DNA of 28,771 nucleotides. It comes from Bdellovibrio sp. (GTDB taxonomy: Bacteria; Bdellovibrionota; Bdellovibrionia; Bdellovibrionales; Bdellovibrionaceae). A model generated the notes under the pieces. That model had not been told where the DNA came from. It made no database searches and saw nothing but the letters and a program-made list of their open reading frames with translations. Within the stretch, counting starts at the first letter, position 1. Every line of letters starts with the position of its first letter. Positions 14,555-22,435 of this stretch are shown here, one piece after another. The stretch is from assembly GCA_019104905.1 (NCBI GenBank), contig JAHRXB010000151.1:1-28771 (forward strand). Direction: 5' to 3'. A program made the translations under genes and the position numbers.

Positions 14555-15985
14555 ATGAAATTGCATCCGGCTGAGATTGCTAAGGAAATTAAGTCTTTTT
14601 CGTTTTTCAAGTCCTTTAGTGAGGACTTGCTTTTGCAGGCGTCCACCATGATTCATGCGGAATCGTTTTCGTCTGGCAGTCTTATTCTTCAAGAAGGCAA
14701 AAAGAACAGCTCCTTATTTTTTCTCCGATCCGGGAAGGTGGAAGTGTCGTTGGCGGGCGAAGTCATTGCGACTTTGGAAACGGCTGGCGAAGTTTTTGGC
14801 GAGATGAGTGTCATCACATCGAACCTCACCTCAACAACCATCAAAGCCTTGAGTCCGGTAGAGTGTTTCGTTCTTCGTTCTGAAGACTTCGCGCATGTTC
14901 ATCCAAAAGACAAAGATCGTTTTCAGGCGCTTCTCTTTCAAATCTACTGTTTTATTTTGACCGAGCGTCTCATGAGAACGAACGAAAAGGCGCGCCTCTT
15001 TGAAATTCTCAATCGCGAGCTGCATGAGGCGCAAAGTGCCATTGAAAAAAGTGGTGGCGGAAAAGTTCTTCTGGTCGAACCCGATAAAAAACAACAACTT
15101 CCCATCCGTATGGCTCTGGGGGGCACGGGGGTGCAGCTAGATATCGCCAATGATTCTGAAATGGGTCGCGCCTTTCTCGCGGACAATATATATGACATTG
15201 TTCTTTGTGAAGAAGCTTGCGTTGATGTTCTCAAGGAAGTTCAGGATAAGAAGTCATCCCCCTATGCAGTTTTGCTGACCAGCCATGATGTGCAAGGGAA
15301 CCTGAAGATTTTAGAAACGAATCGTTTTGTGGAGCATATTATTTCGCGAGATGCGGAAGATCGTAATGCCACGATTCGATATGTCCTGACGGCTCTCAGC
15401 AAACTTTTGAATAATGATCTTTTTGGAATTGAAAAGTATCTGACGTGGGGAGTGGAAGTGCAAACCCGCGTGGTGACTCGCTCCAGTCAGCGTGAGGGGC
15501 TTCGCGAGGAACTTTTTAGCTACTTCAAGAAGATGGGAATTCGCAGCACTGTTTTAGACCGAGTGAACACCGTGGCCGAAGAAATGCTGATGAACGCCAT
15601 TTACGATGCCCCCGTCGACTCTCAAGGGAAATCCATCTTTAATCATATCTCCCGTAAGGAAGAGATTCAGTTGGACACCCATCAGCAGTCTCAGTTCCAG
15701 TATGCCAGCGACGGCGTGTTGTTGGCGGTTTCGGTGAAAGATCCATTTGGGTCTCTGACGAAAGAGATCATTGTTGATTATCTTTTAAGTTGTTATAACG
15801 GCCTAGCTGGCAGTATGAACGCCAACAAAGGTGGTGCGGGCCGAGGTCTGCATCAGATTATTGAAAATGCCGACCTGACCGTCTTCAACGTGAAAAAAGG
15901 TGTGCGCACGGAAGTGATTTGTCTTTTCAACGTGGACGGTCAAAAACGGGAAGCGCAGCCCTCGTTCCACTACTTCTTTGTCTAA
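14555..15985 (+). CDS. Three-domain signalling protein: cyclic-nucleotide-binding fold, pseudo-receiver, RsbW-like ATPase
   Basis: Residues ~10-125 form a CAP-type cyclic-nucleotide-binding domain (LILQEGKKNSSLFFLRSGKV, then GEVFGEMSVIT). Residues ~168-285 look like a receiver (KVLLVEPDKKQ, YDIVLCEEA, YAVLLTSHD), but the phospho-acceptor Asp is replaced in VLCEEA, the acidic pair is weakened and the Lys appears as Arg (IISRD), so it is probably not phosphorylated. Residues ~310-460 have HATPase boxes of the anti-sigma/RsbW type: VAEEMLMNAIYDA (N-box, N347), DPFGSL and GGAGRGLHQI. No H-box is seen, so this is not a classical histidine kinase. It may act as a ligand-gated protein kinase or anti-sigma factor. 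The ATG lacks a ribosome site; CATAAT at 14540-14545 would give a nearly leaderless mRNA. Targets are unknown. Confidence 0.85.
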   Translation: MKLHPAEIAKEIKSFSFFKSFSEDLLLQASTMIHAESFSSGSLILQEGKKNSSLFFLRSGKVEVSLAGEVIATLETAGEVFGEMSVITSNLTSTTIKALSPVECFVLRSEDFAHVHPKDKDRFQALLFQIYCFILTERLMRTNEKARLFEILNRELHEAQSAIEKSGGGKVLLVEPDKKQQLPIRMALGGTGVQLDIANDSEMGRAFLADNIYDIVLCEEACVDVLKEVQDKKSSPYAVLLTSHDVQGNLKILETNRFVEHIISRDAEDRNATIRYVLTALSKLLNNDLFGIEKYLTWGVEVQTRVVTRSSQREGLREELFSYFKKMGIRSTVLDRVNTVAEEMLMNAIYDAPVDSQGKSIFNHISRKEEIQLDTHQQSQFQYASDGVLLAVSVKDPFGSLTKEIIVDYLLSCYNGLAGSMNANKGGAGRGLHQIIENADLTVFNVKKGVRTEVICLFNVDGQKREAQPSFHYFFV

Positions 15986-16011
15986 AACCGTTCTTCGTTG
16001 GTCCCAGGGGA

Positions 16012-17079
16012 TCAGTGATGCTCAGAATGCCAAAGCTCTCCTAAAAGGGCTACGATTTGGAGTTCAATGCTTTGGTTAAGACGATCGGCTTCACCTTTGT
16101 AGGTTTGCATATCGTAAGTGTAAGCCGCGCGGAATAAGGTGAACTCACTATGTTTGTAGGTCAACGTGGGCACCAGAGCATAGTTTAAATTGTCCTGCCG
16201 ATCACCACTGTTCTCAAAAGTGCGAGAAAGTTCCCAAAATAGGTCTATACGCATCCCTGCAGAAAGATGTTCGCTGAGGGAAACTTGCGGAAAGAAGTAA
16301 GCGCCGACATCTTCACGGGCACTGGTTCCCGGTGCACTGAGATTGCGATACCAGATTTCAGATTGCAGAAGGACACTCGGTGTTTGCGCCTCTGTCTTTT
16401 TGAAGAGAAAATCAAAACCATAAAGTTGCGTTTGCACGCCGTAGGCGTCGGTTCTTCCCAGGTAATTGGCTCCCCACTGCAAGTTCCCGGTTTCTCCGAA
16501 GTCGACTTTGCTCACGGAGTGAAGGTAGTGAGTGGGTACTCGTGGTTTTTCTCCGGCATCGTGCGCGTGTCCGTAGGTATATCCATTGGTGACGCCTCCC
16601 GTGATCTCCCAATGTGAGCTTAGAGGCACAGCTGTCGTAAACTCTCCTCCAGAATCAACGACGGCTTCTTTGTCGAAGAACTCAGTTTGTACGCGAGGCC
16701 CTGAAATAAAACTCCAGTCATGCTGATGGAACTGGTTCAAGAGTCCCACGCCAAGGAAGAACTTTCCAATTTTAAAATGAGAAGAGGGGATCAGTTTGTG
16801 AGAGCTGATATACCCCTCCTGAGCCTCCAGAATGAACTCGCCATTTTCGTTGTGAGCCGCGACATTCAGGGTCCCGTCGAACGTGGAGTCCAAAGGGCCG
16901 AAGAAAAAAAGTTCTGCGGCGCGAAGCTCAAGCTTATTTTGTTCAGACTCTTCGAAATGAAAAGGGGCTACGAAATCGAGAGCCGCAGAGGTCTGAATAT
17001 TCTGTAAAACATTGTCCGCGAAGGCTGTAGAACAAATCAGCGCCGTGAACAAAGTGGCAAGAGCAAGTGCGTTTCTCAT
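16012..17079 (-). CDS. Outer-membrane beta-barrel protein, resembling zinc-regulated OM receptors
   Basis: The start at 17079 gives a signal peptide (MRNALALATLFTALICSTAF, cleavage near ADN at 21-23), and AGGAG lies nine bases upstream; an upstream start at 17133 would bury the signal. The mature protein is rich in alternating aromatic strands typical of a barrel. The stretch EAQEGYISSHKLIPSSHFKI, GKFFLGVGLLNQFHQHDW and the FDKEAVVDSGGEF region resembles proteins annotated as zinc-regulated TonB-dependent OM receptors, which carry GRFFSGxGxLNxxHxHxxDF. His clusters (HQH 118-120, HAHDAG, terminal HSEHH) fit metal handling, but no plug domain or TonB box is recognisable, so it is more like a small porin. 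At 355 aa it is short for a TonB receptor. Palindromes at 17128-17154 may be its operator. Confidence 0.75.
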   Translation of the reverse strand: MRNALALATLFTALICSTAFADNVLQNIQTSAALDFVAPFHFEESEQNKLELRAAELFFFGPLDSTFDGTLNVAAHNENGEFILEAQEGYISSHKLIPSSHFKIGKFFLGVGLLNQFHQHDWSFISGPRVQTEFFDKEAVVDSGGEFTTAVPLSSHWEITGGVTNGYTYGHAHDAGEKPRVPTHYLHSVSKVDFGETGNLQWGANYLGRTDAYGVQTQLYGFDFLFKKTEAQTPSVLLQSEIWYRNLSAPGTSAREDVGAYFFPQVSLSEHLSAGMRIDLFWELSRTFENSGDRQDNLNYALVPTLTYKHSEFTLFRAAYTYDMQTYKGEADRLNQSIELQIVALLGELWHSEHH

Positions 17080-17127
17080 GGGGAGTTCTCCTTGTTGAGG
17101 GAGTCTTCTAGCAGGCCCCCTTTTTTG

Positions 17128-17154
17128 ATGCAAGTAATTTGCATTTAAAATGCA
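17128..17154 (-). promoter_or_regulatory. Two overlapping inverted repeats (operator-like) upstream of the OM barrel gene
   Basis: ATGCAA (17128-17133) and TTGCAT (17139-17144) form one inverted repeat with a 5-base spacer. TGCATT (17140-17145) and AATGCA (17149-17154) form a second with a 3-base spacer. They share the middle arm, giving three TGCA-type half-sites 49-76 bases before the OM gene start and 64-90 bases before the divergent kinase gene. This is what a dimeric regulator operator (for example Fur/Zur family) would look like, but the regulator is not identified. Confidence 0.5.
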
Positions 17155-17217
17155 GCGAAGAGTTGCGGCACTCAGAGACTTGTTGCGGCGACGAGGGGCG
17201 TCCGCTATGAAGGAGCC

Positions 17218-18438
17218 ATGCCAGGACTCATTCGTTTTCGTTGGATTGCTATTGCGTGCCTTATTTTGGGGACCCTGCCGCTTTTAAAGTGGGGGTATCT
17301 TCAGAATAAGGATCTTCCTTATTTTATTGCGGTGCTGGCGCTTCTTGCGGTCTTCAATGTTCTGTCACAGGGTTTATGGCCTCGGGAAGATGCAGTAAAA
17401 CCCAAGCACGTCTTGGTGCATTTGTGGGTGGATCTTTTGGCGGCAGTGGGTTTGTTGTTTGTCAGCGGCTCTGCCAACAATCCTTTCGTGAGCATCTTAT
17501 GTATTCATTCGTTTTTAGGCGGTATGCTGTTGCGCCAGCGTGCCTCCTATACGTTTGGCTTCACCGTTCTCGTCTTGTTGGGGCTTTTGCAGTTTGAAAC
17601 GTATCTTGATTCTCGAGTCACAGTTGCGGTCGATACTTCGGAAATGTTTCTGAGCTTTCTTTCGCAATGGGTTTTGATCACGGCCTCGTGGTTTGTCAGT
17701 CACTATTTTTCCCGGGTCCTTCAGGAAAATGAACAGCGAATTCGGCTTTTGCAGGATCGCCAACATCAAGCCGACCGACTGAAAGCCCTAGGGGCGTTGA
17801 CGGCGGGTTTTTCTCATCAGTTGGCGACGCCCATGAACTCTTTAAAATTACGCATGGAAAGAGGTCTCAGAAAGTTGTCAGTCCACGAACCTTCGGTGCG
17901 AGAAGAATTTGAGAAAGCTCAAAGCTCTTTAGATGAGTGTGTTCGGGTTTTTCAACATATGGCTTCCGTCTTTTCTCGCTCGTCACAATCAGAACTGCAA
18001 AGAGTGGAGGTTGAAAAACTCACCATGGATCTTTTGAAGGTCTGGGAAAAAGAAAACGAGCCTGTGCACATCGAAAGATATTTCATGGACGAAGCCCTGC
18101 CTTGTCGTTTGCAGGTATTGGCTTTTTCGCAAACATTCTTTGATCTTTTGGATAATGCCTTTGAAGCTTCCCCGCGAGGAGCGACAATTTATGTGCGACT
18201 CTTTAAGCAAGATTCCTGGATTGTGCTTGAAGTGACAGATCGAGGCGAAGGACTTTCGCAAGAAATCCTTTCTCGACTGGGAGAGCCTTTTGTCACCAGC
18301 AAAGAGGATGGAAATGGTCTGGGACTTTATTCGGCGTCAATGATGGCCCAGGCGGCGGGCGGCGAATTTAAAATATTCAATAATTCATCAGGCCTGGGCG
18401 CGACCGCTCAAGTGCGACTGCCTTTGGAGGAGTTATGA
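17218..18438 (+). CDS. RegB/PrrB-like redox-sensing histidine kinase
   Basis: The 406-aa protein has six hydrophobic segments (~8-165) and a cytoplasmic kinase core. Features specific to RegB: NNPF (87-90) in the second periplasmic-side loop, matching the GGxxNPF quinone-sensing motif; the H-box ALGALTAGFSHQLATPMNSL with H200; and Cys241 in SLDECVRVFQHM, 41 residues after the His, close to the redox-active Cys265 that lies 40 after H225 in Rhodobacter RegB. N-box (LLDNAFEAS, N313), G1 (DRGEGL) and G2 (GNGLGL) are present. AAGGAG precedes the ATG. It overlaps the next gene by 4 bases. It probably senses the quinone pool or oxygen state; this is inferred from the motifs. Confidence 0.9.
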   Translation: MPGLIRFRWIAIACLILGTLPLLKWGYLQNKDLPYFIAVLALLAVFNVLSQGLWPREDAVKPKHVLVHLWVDLLAAVGLLFVSGSANNPFVSILCIHSFLGGMLLRQRASYTFGFTVLVLLGLLQFETYLDSRVTVAVDTSEMFLSFLSQWVLITASWFVSHYFSRVLQENEQRIRLLQDRQHQADRLKALGALTAGFSHQLATPMNSLKLRMERGLRKLSVHEPSVREEFEKAQSSLDECVRVFQHMASVFSRSSQSELQRVEVEKLTMDLLKVWEKENEPVHIERYFMDEALPCRLQVLAFSQTFFDLLDNAFEASPRGATIYVRLFKQDSWIVLEVTDRGEGLSQEILSRLGEPFVTSKEDGNGLGLYSASMMAQAAGGEFKIFNNSSGLGATAQVRLPLEEL

Positions 18439-18962
18439 CCGATATCAAAGGAATCAAGATATTACTTGTTGAAGACGACAAAGGCCTTCGTGAAGTTCTG
18501 ACTGAAGAACTGCAAGAGCGCGGTCTTACGGTGACGGCTTTCGCGCAAACACCCCCCTTGTCGCAGTTGCAGGAATGGGATTGGGCTTTGTTGGATCTTC
18601 GCGTGGGTTCTGAAAATAGTTTGGACTTTTTGCGCGAACTCAAGGCAAAGCGACCTCATGTAAAGGTCGTCATGATGAGTGGTTTTGGAAGTGTGGCTTC
18701 GGCAGTAAAGGCCATGCAGTTAGGAGCCCACAACTTTATCAGCAAGCCGGTAACGGTTGAGATGATTTTGAAAGCCTTCTTAGAACAGACGACAGACGAT
18801 GAAGTCCCGGATCAAGAGATCTCTTTAGCGCGTATGGAGCGTGAGTACATTGACTATATCTTGCAGACCTCGGACGGAAATATCACTCAGGCGGCAAAAA
18901 AATTAGGACTGCATCGTCAAAGTCTTCAGCGTAAACTTCGTAAGAACATTCCCAACAAATAG
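18435..18962 (+). CDS. RegA/PrrA-like response regulator with Fis-type HTH
   Basis: The 175-aa protein has a receiver (~5-120: E13/D14/D15, phospho-acceptor D54, S82, K104 in ISKPV) and a short Fis-type helix-turn-helix (~133-172: NITQAAKKLGLHRQSLQRKL), the compact architecture of RegA/PrrA/ActR. It is the output partner of the RegB-like kinase; the start overlaps the kinase stop as ATGA, behind a strong GGAGGAG site. RegA homologues control respiratory and redox genes. The receiver has an unusual loop after D54 (LRVGSENS in place of LRMP-type residues), as in RegA relatives where this region is variable. No target sites can be named from the window. Confidence 0.92.
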   Translation: MTDIKGIKILLVEDDKGLREVLTEELQERGLTVTAFAQTPPLSQLQEWDWALLDLRVGSENSLDFLRELKAKRPHVKVVMMSGFGSVASAVKAMQLGAHNFISKPVTVEMILKAFLEQTTDDEVPDQEISLARMEREYIDYILQTSDGNITQAAKKLGLHRQSLQRKLRKNIPNK

Positions 18963-18985
18963 AAAAGGCGCTTATGCAGCGCCTT
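18963..18985 (-). terminator. Terminator hairpin overlapping the lspA stop codon
   Basis: AAGGCGCT (18965-18972) pairs with AGCGCCTT (18978-18985) around a 5-nt loop. On the minus strand the stem is followed by TTTTCTATTT. The stem includes the last lspA codons and part of its TAA. On the plus strand the same stem lies right after the regA-like stop (18962), though the T-run is weaker there, so it may serve both convergent genes. Confidence 0.8.
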
Positions 18986-19478
18986 CCGTTGTTTCCTTTT
19001 TTCGATTTTCAATGAACATCAAGAGCAGCAAGAGCCCGACCCCGCCGACGATGGCCATATCGGCGATATTGAAAGCGGGCCAGCTCCAGCGGTTGTAGAG
19101 ATGGAAATCCAAGAAATCGATCACGTAGCGAAAACGCAAACGATCAATATAGTTTCCAATAGCGCCCCCAAAGATACTTGAAAGAGCAATGATTTGTTTT
19201 GTGTCATCATCCTTCACGCTGCGAAGAATTCCCAAAATGATCACCAATGCAATGGGTGGCATAGACAGGAAAAACAGCTCGCGGAAAGACGGATGGCTTT
19301 CTGCCAAGAACCCGAAAGCTGCCCCGAAATTTCTAACGTAAGTAAAGTTAAAGAAATTAGGGATGACAGAAACGGATTCTCCCAAGTGAAAGTGCGTATG
19401 AACGTAAACTTTCGTTAGTTGATCCAAAGCCACTAAAAGGCCGGAAATAAGCAAAAGCCAGATGTATTTTTTCTTCAT
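18972..19478 (-). CDS. lspA: Lipoprotein signal peptidase (signal peptidase II)
   Basis: LspA cleaves lipidated prolipoproteins just before the modified Cys, after Lgt has acted. The 168-aa protein has four membrane segments. Family motifs are LDQLTKVYV (18-26), NFTYVRNFGAAFGFL (44-58), GGAIGNYIDRLRFRYVIDFL (104-123) and WPAFNIADMAI (133-143). The catalytic aspartyl dyad should be D121 (VIDF) and D140 (NIAD). The start overlaps the ileS stop by 4 bases, the same ileS-lspA arrangement as in enterics. The C-terminus is short and charged (ENRKKETTEGAA), and the terminator stem overlaps its stop codon. Confidence 0.96.
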   Translation of the reverse strand: MKKKYIWLLLISGLLVALDQLTKVYVHTHFHLGESVSVIPNFFNFTYVRNFGAAFGFLAESHPSFRELFFLSMPPIALVIILGILRSVKDDDTKQIIALSSIFGGAIGNYIDRLRFRYVIDFLDFHLYNRWSWPAFNIADMAIVGGVGLLLLLMFIENRKKETTEGAA

Positions 19479-22258
19479 GATAATGCCTCAACACATTTCG
19501 GACAGATTCCAGGATGTTTCGGATCTTGACTGATCTCGGTCGAGTAAACCCAGCAACGAACGCATTTTTCACCCGAAGCTTTGACCGCTTCGACTTTGTA
19601 AGGTCCATTTTTCAGTTCCACATCAGAAACAATGAGGAATTCTCTCAGATCCGCATAATTCTGCAACTTTTTAAATAGTTCGCCCTCAGAATGAACAATC
19701 ACCTTGGCTTCCAGGCTGGAGCCGATGACTTTTTCAGTGCGCAGTCCTTCCAAAACCTTTTGAACATCGCCACGAACTTTGAGGTACTCCTCAAAATTGG
19801 CTGCAATTTCTGGATTTGTCCATTGCGCTGGGACCTCGGGGTAATCCAGCAAAAAGACCGATTCTGCTTTAGGGTCCGCTTTTAAATAACCATAAGACTC
19901 CTCCGCCAAGAAGCTGAGGATTGGCGCCATCATGCGGATCAAGTAGTCGGCCATGTAGTAAAGGACGGTTTGAGAGCCGCGACGAGGAACGCCGTCGTGT
20001 TTCCAGGTGTAAAGACGGTCTTTCAAGACGTCCATGTAGGTTGCAGAAAGATCCACGGTGAAGAAGATATTTAGCGCATGATAGATCTTGTAGAACTCAT
20101 AGTTGTCGTAAGCTTCAGTGACTTCTTTGTGCAAAGAAGCCAAACGAGAAAGCGCCCACTTATCAACCCAAGTCAGTTTTTCATAAGGGACAATATCTTT
20201 AGCGGGATCAAAGTCGCTGGTCGCGCCCAAAAGATATCTCATGGAGTTGCGAATACGGCGATAGGTTTCTGTCACGCGATCCAGCTCGGCTTTGCCGCAA
20301 GACATGTCTTTGCCGTAGTCCCCATAAGAAGTCCAAAGACGAATGATCTCGGCGCCACTCTTAGATGAAACCTCTTGAGGCTCCACAGAGTTGCCTAAAG
20401 ACTTACTCATCTTGCGCCCTTGAGAATCCAAAGTGAATCCATGTGTGAGAAGCGCTTTAAAAGGAGCTTCTCCGTTTGTGCACATGGAGGAAAGCAAAGA
20501 CGTATTAAACCAACCACGATGCTGGTCACTGCCCTCAAGATATAAATCTGCAGGGAAGCCCATGCCTTCGCGCTTTTTTTGAACAGCCGCATGACAGACG
20601 CCGGAGTCAAACCACACATCCAAGATGTCACGACCATGGCGGAAGCCTTGAGTGCCAAATTGAGGGTTGCCCGATTTCTTTCGAGCGTTCTCAATCGCCT
20701 CAGCAGAAATGAACTTCGTCGGATCGTTTGCAGTAAAGGCGCTAATGCCTCCTTCCGCTTCAATCACATCCGCCACTTTCATCATCACATCAAAGTCCGC
20801 CAAAGTTTCATTGGTGGCGTTACAAGTGAATACAGGAATCGGTACACCCCAAAGGCGTTGACGACTCAAACACCAGTCGGGACGGTTTTCCATCATAGAG
20901 CGGAAGCGCGCCTCCCCCCATTGCGGAACAAATTTAATTCCATCAATTGCCTTCATAGTCTTTGCGCGGATGTTGGATCCTTCAAGATCCAATCCGATAA
21001 ACCACTGCGGAGTCGTTCTAAAGATAAGCGGAGCTTTCGAGCGCCAGCAATGCGGATAGCTGTGTTCGATCTCTTTGTGCGCTAAAAGATGGCCGCTCTC
21101 TTTCAGTTTTTCAACGATCAGAGGATTGGCTTTAAAGATGTTGATACCTTTGTATTCAGGAACCTCATCAGTATAAAGCCCCGCATCGTCCACCGGATTG
21201 AGGATAGGCAGCTTGTAGGTGAGGCCGACTTTAAAGTCATCCGCACCATGGCCCGGAGCCGTGTGAACAGCACCAGTACCCGCATCAAGGCTGACGTGCA
21301 AACCAAGAACGATGATTGAGTCGCGATCAATCCAAGGATGACGGGCTTTTCCCAACTCAAGATCTTCACCTTTGAACGTAAAGCCTTCGGTCAAAACAAG
21401 GCCCGTGTCTTTTTCAACAGATTCTTTGAGTCCTTTGGCGATCACATAGTTTTCAGCACCACCGTCATAGACAGAGTACTCAAGTTCCGGATGCAAAGCG
21501 ATTCCCGTGTTGGCAGGTAAAGTCCAAGGGGTTGTTGTCCAGATCACCATGTTGGTCGGCTTGCTTGGATTTCCTAACTTCTTCAAAGTTGCGGCATCGG
21601 TGATAGGGAACTTGACGTAAATGGATGGAGACTTGTGGTTGTGATACTCCACTTCCGCATCAGCCAACGCCGTTTTCAAAACCCAGTTCCAATAAACAGG
21701 TTTAACACCGCGATAGATAAGACCCTTTTGGAAAGAGCGCGCAAACTCACGCACCTCTTCAGCTTCGTAAGCGGGTTGCATTGTGAGATAAGGATTTTCC
21801 CAGTCCGCCAAGATGCCCAAACGACGGAAGTCCTCACGTTGAACGCCGACCCACTTCTGAGCTTCTTCACGGCAAAGAGCCAAGATCTCTTGATCTGTCT
21901 TTGTGATTTTTTTTGCCTGAAGATCTTTCAGAACTTTATGTTCAATCGGCAGACCATGGCAGTCCCAGCCAGGAATGAACACAGTTTGTAAGCCGCGCAT
22001 GTTTTTGTATTTGATGATCACGTCTTTCAAAGTTTTATTCAGCGCGTGTCCTAAATGAATACCACCATTAGCGTAAGGAGGGCCGTCAGGCAGAACGAAT
22101 CTTTTTTTGCCCGCATTCTTTGCCACCATTTTTTGGTAGATCTTTTTTTCTTCCCAGTTCTGAATGATTTTAGGTTCCTTCAGGGGAAGGTCCCCTTTCA
22201 TGGGAAATTCAGTTTGTGGCAAACGGATCGTAGACTTGTAGTCAGGGGTTGCAGTCAT
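19475..22258 (-). CDS. ileS: Isoleucyl-tRNA synthetase
   Basis: IleS charges tRNA-Ile with isoleucine in the cytoplasm and edits mischarged valine. The 927-aa length is typical of the bacterial type. The HIGH-type site is PYANGGIHLGHALNK (HLGH at 68-71), the CP1 editing domain contains WTTTPWTLPANTGIALHPEL, and the class I loop is KMSKS (616-620, GRKMSKSLGNSVEPQ). A C-terminal zinc finger has C899, C902, C919 and C922 (KCVRCWVY, then ICPKCVEAL). GAGG lies nine bases before the ATG. The upstream leader (22259-22435) shows no T-box features. It is the first gene of an ileS-lspA operon. Confidence 0.97.
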   Translation of the reverse strand: MTATPDYKSTIRLPQTEFPMKGDLPLKEPKIIQNWEEKKIYQKMVAKNAGKKRFVLPDGPPYANGGIHLGHALNKTLKDVIIKYKNMRGLQTVFIPGWDCHGLPIEHKVLKDLQAKKITKTDQEILALCREEAQKWVGVQREDFRRLGILADWENPYLTMQPAYEAEEVREFARSFQKGLIYRGVKPVYWNWVLKTALADAEVEYHNHKSPSIYVKFPITDAATLKKLGNPSKPTNMVIWTTTPWTLPANTGIALHPELEYSVYDGGAENYVIAKGLKESVEKDTGLVLTEGFTFKGEDLELGKARHPWIDRDSIIVLGLHVSLDAGTGAVHTAPGHGADDFKVGLTYKLPILNPVDDAGLYTDEVPEYKGINIFKANPLIVEKLKESGHLLAHKEIEHSYPHCWRSKAPLIFRTTPQWFIGLDLEGSNIRAKTMKAIDGIKFVPQWGEARFRSMMENRPDWCLSRQRLWGVPIPVFTCNATNETLADFDVMMKVADVIEAEGGISAFTANDPTKFISAEAIENARKKSGNPQFGTQGFRHGRDILDVWFDSGVCHAAVQKKREGMGFPADLYLEGSDQHRGWFNTSLLSSMCTNGEAPFKALLTHGFTLDSQGRKMSKSLGNSVEPQEVSSKSGAEIIRLWTSYGDYGKDMSCGKAELDRVTETYRRIRNSMRYLLGATSDFDPAKDIVPYEKLTWVDKWALSRLASLHKEVTEAYDNYEFYKIYHALNIFFTVDLSATYMDVLKDRLYTWKHDGVPRRGSQTVLYYMADYLIRMMAPILSFLAEESYGYLKADPKAESVFLLDYPEVPAQWTNPEIAANFEEYLKVRGDVQKVLEGLRTEKVIGSSLEAKVIVHSEGELFKKLQNYADLREFLIVSDVELKNGPYKVEAVKASGEKCVRCWVYSTEISQDPKHPGICPKCVEALS

Positions 22259-22340
22259 GCTCGTCCTCTAGTCGGCGGATGAAAAAGTCCTCCATCTTGT
22301 ATTTGGATCCTCTTCATCAGCTCTAAATAATTTTACAACT

Positions 22341-22378
22341 TACTGCCTTTTTGAAGCAGCGGTCTAAAGTGGGCAGTA
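22341..22378 (-). promoter_or_regulatory. Inverted repeat in the region upstream of ileS
   Basis: TACTGCC (22341-22347) and GGCAGTA (22372-22378) form a 7-bp inverted repeat enclosing 24 bases, about 83 bases before the ileS start. On the minus strand TAAAAT (22338-22333, a -10-like hexamer) follows just after it, so it could be a regulator site or a leader stem. Only the symmetry supports it. Confidence 0.22.
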
Positions 22379-22435
22379 TATCTTATTTTTTTAGTTATTT
22401 TAAATGATTTCCGAGAGATAGGGCTATGAGCCAGC

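Noticed and set aside
20579..21085. 168-codon plus-strand frame opposite ileS
   Set aside because: It lies entirely within ileS, which has all its motifs intact; the residue composition is typical of a reverse-strand shadow.
22259..22435. T-box riboswitch for ileS
   Set aside because: No T-box consensus, specifier loop or terminator/antiterminator pair is visible in the 177-base leader.
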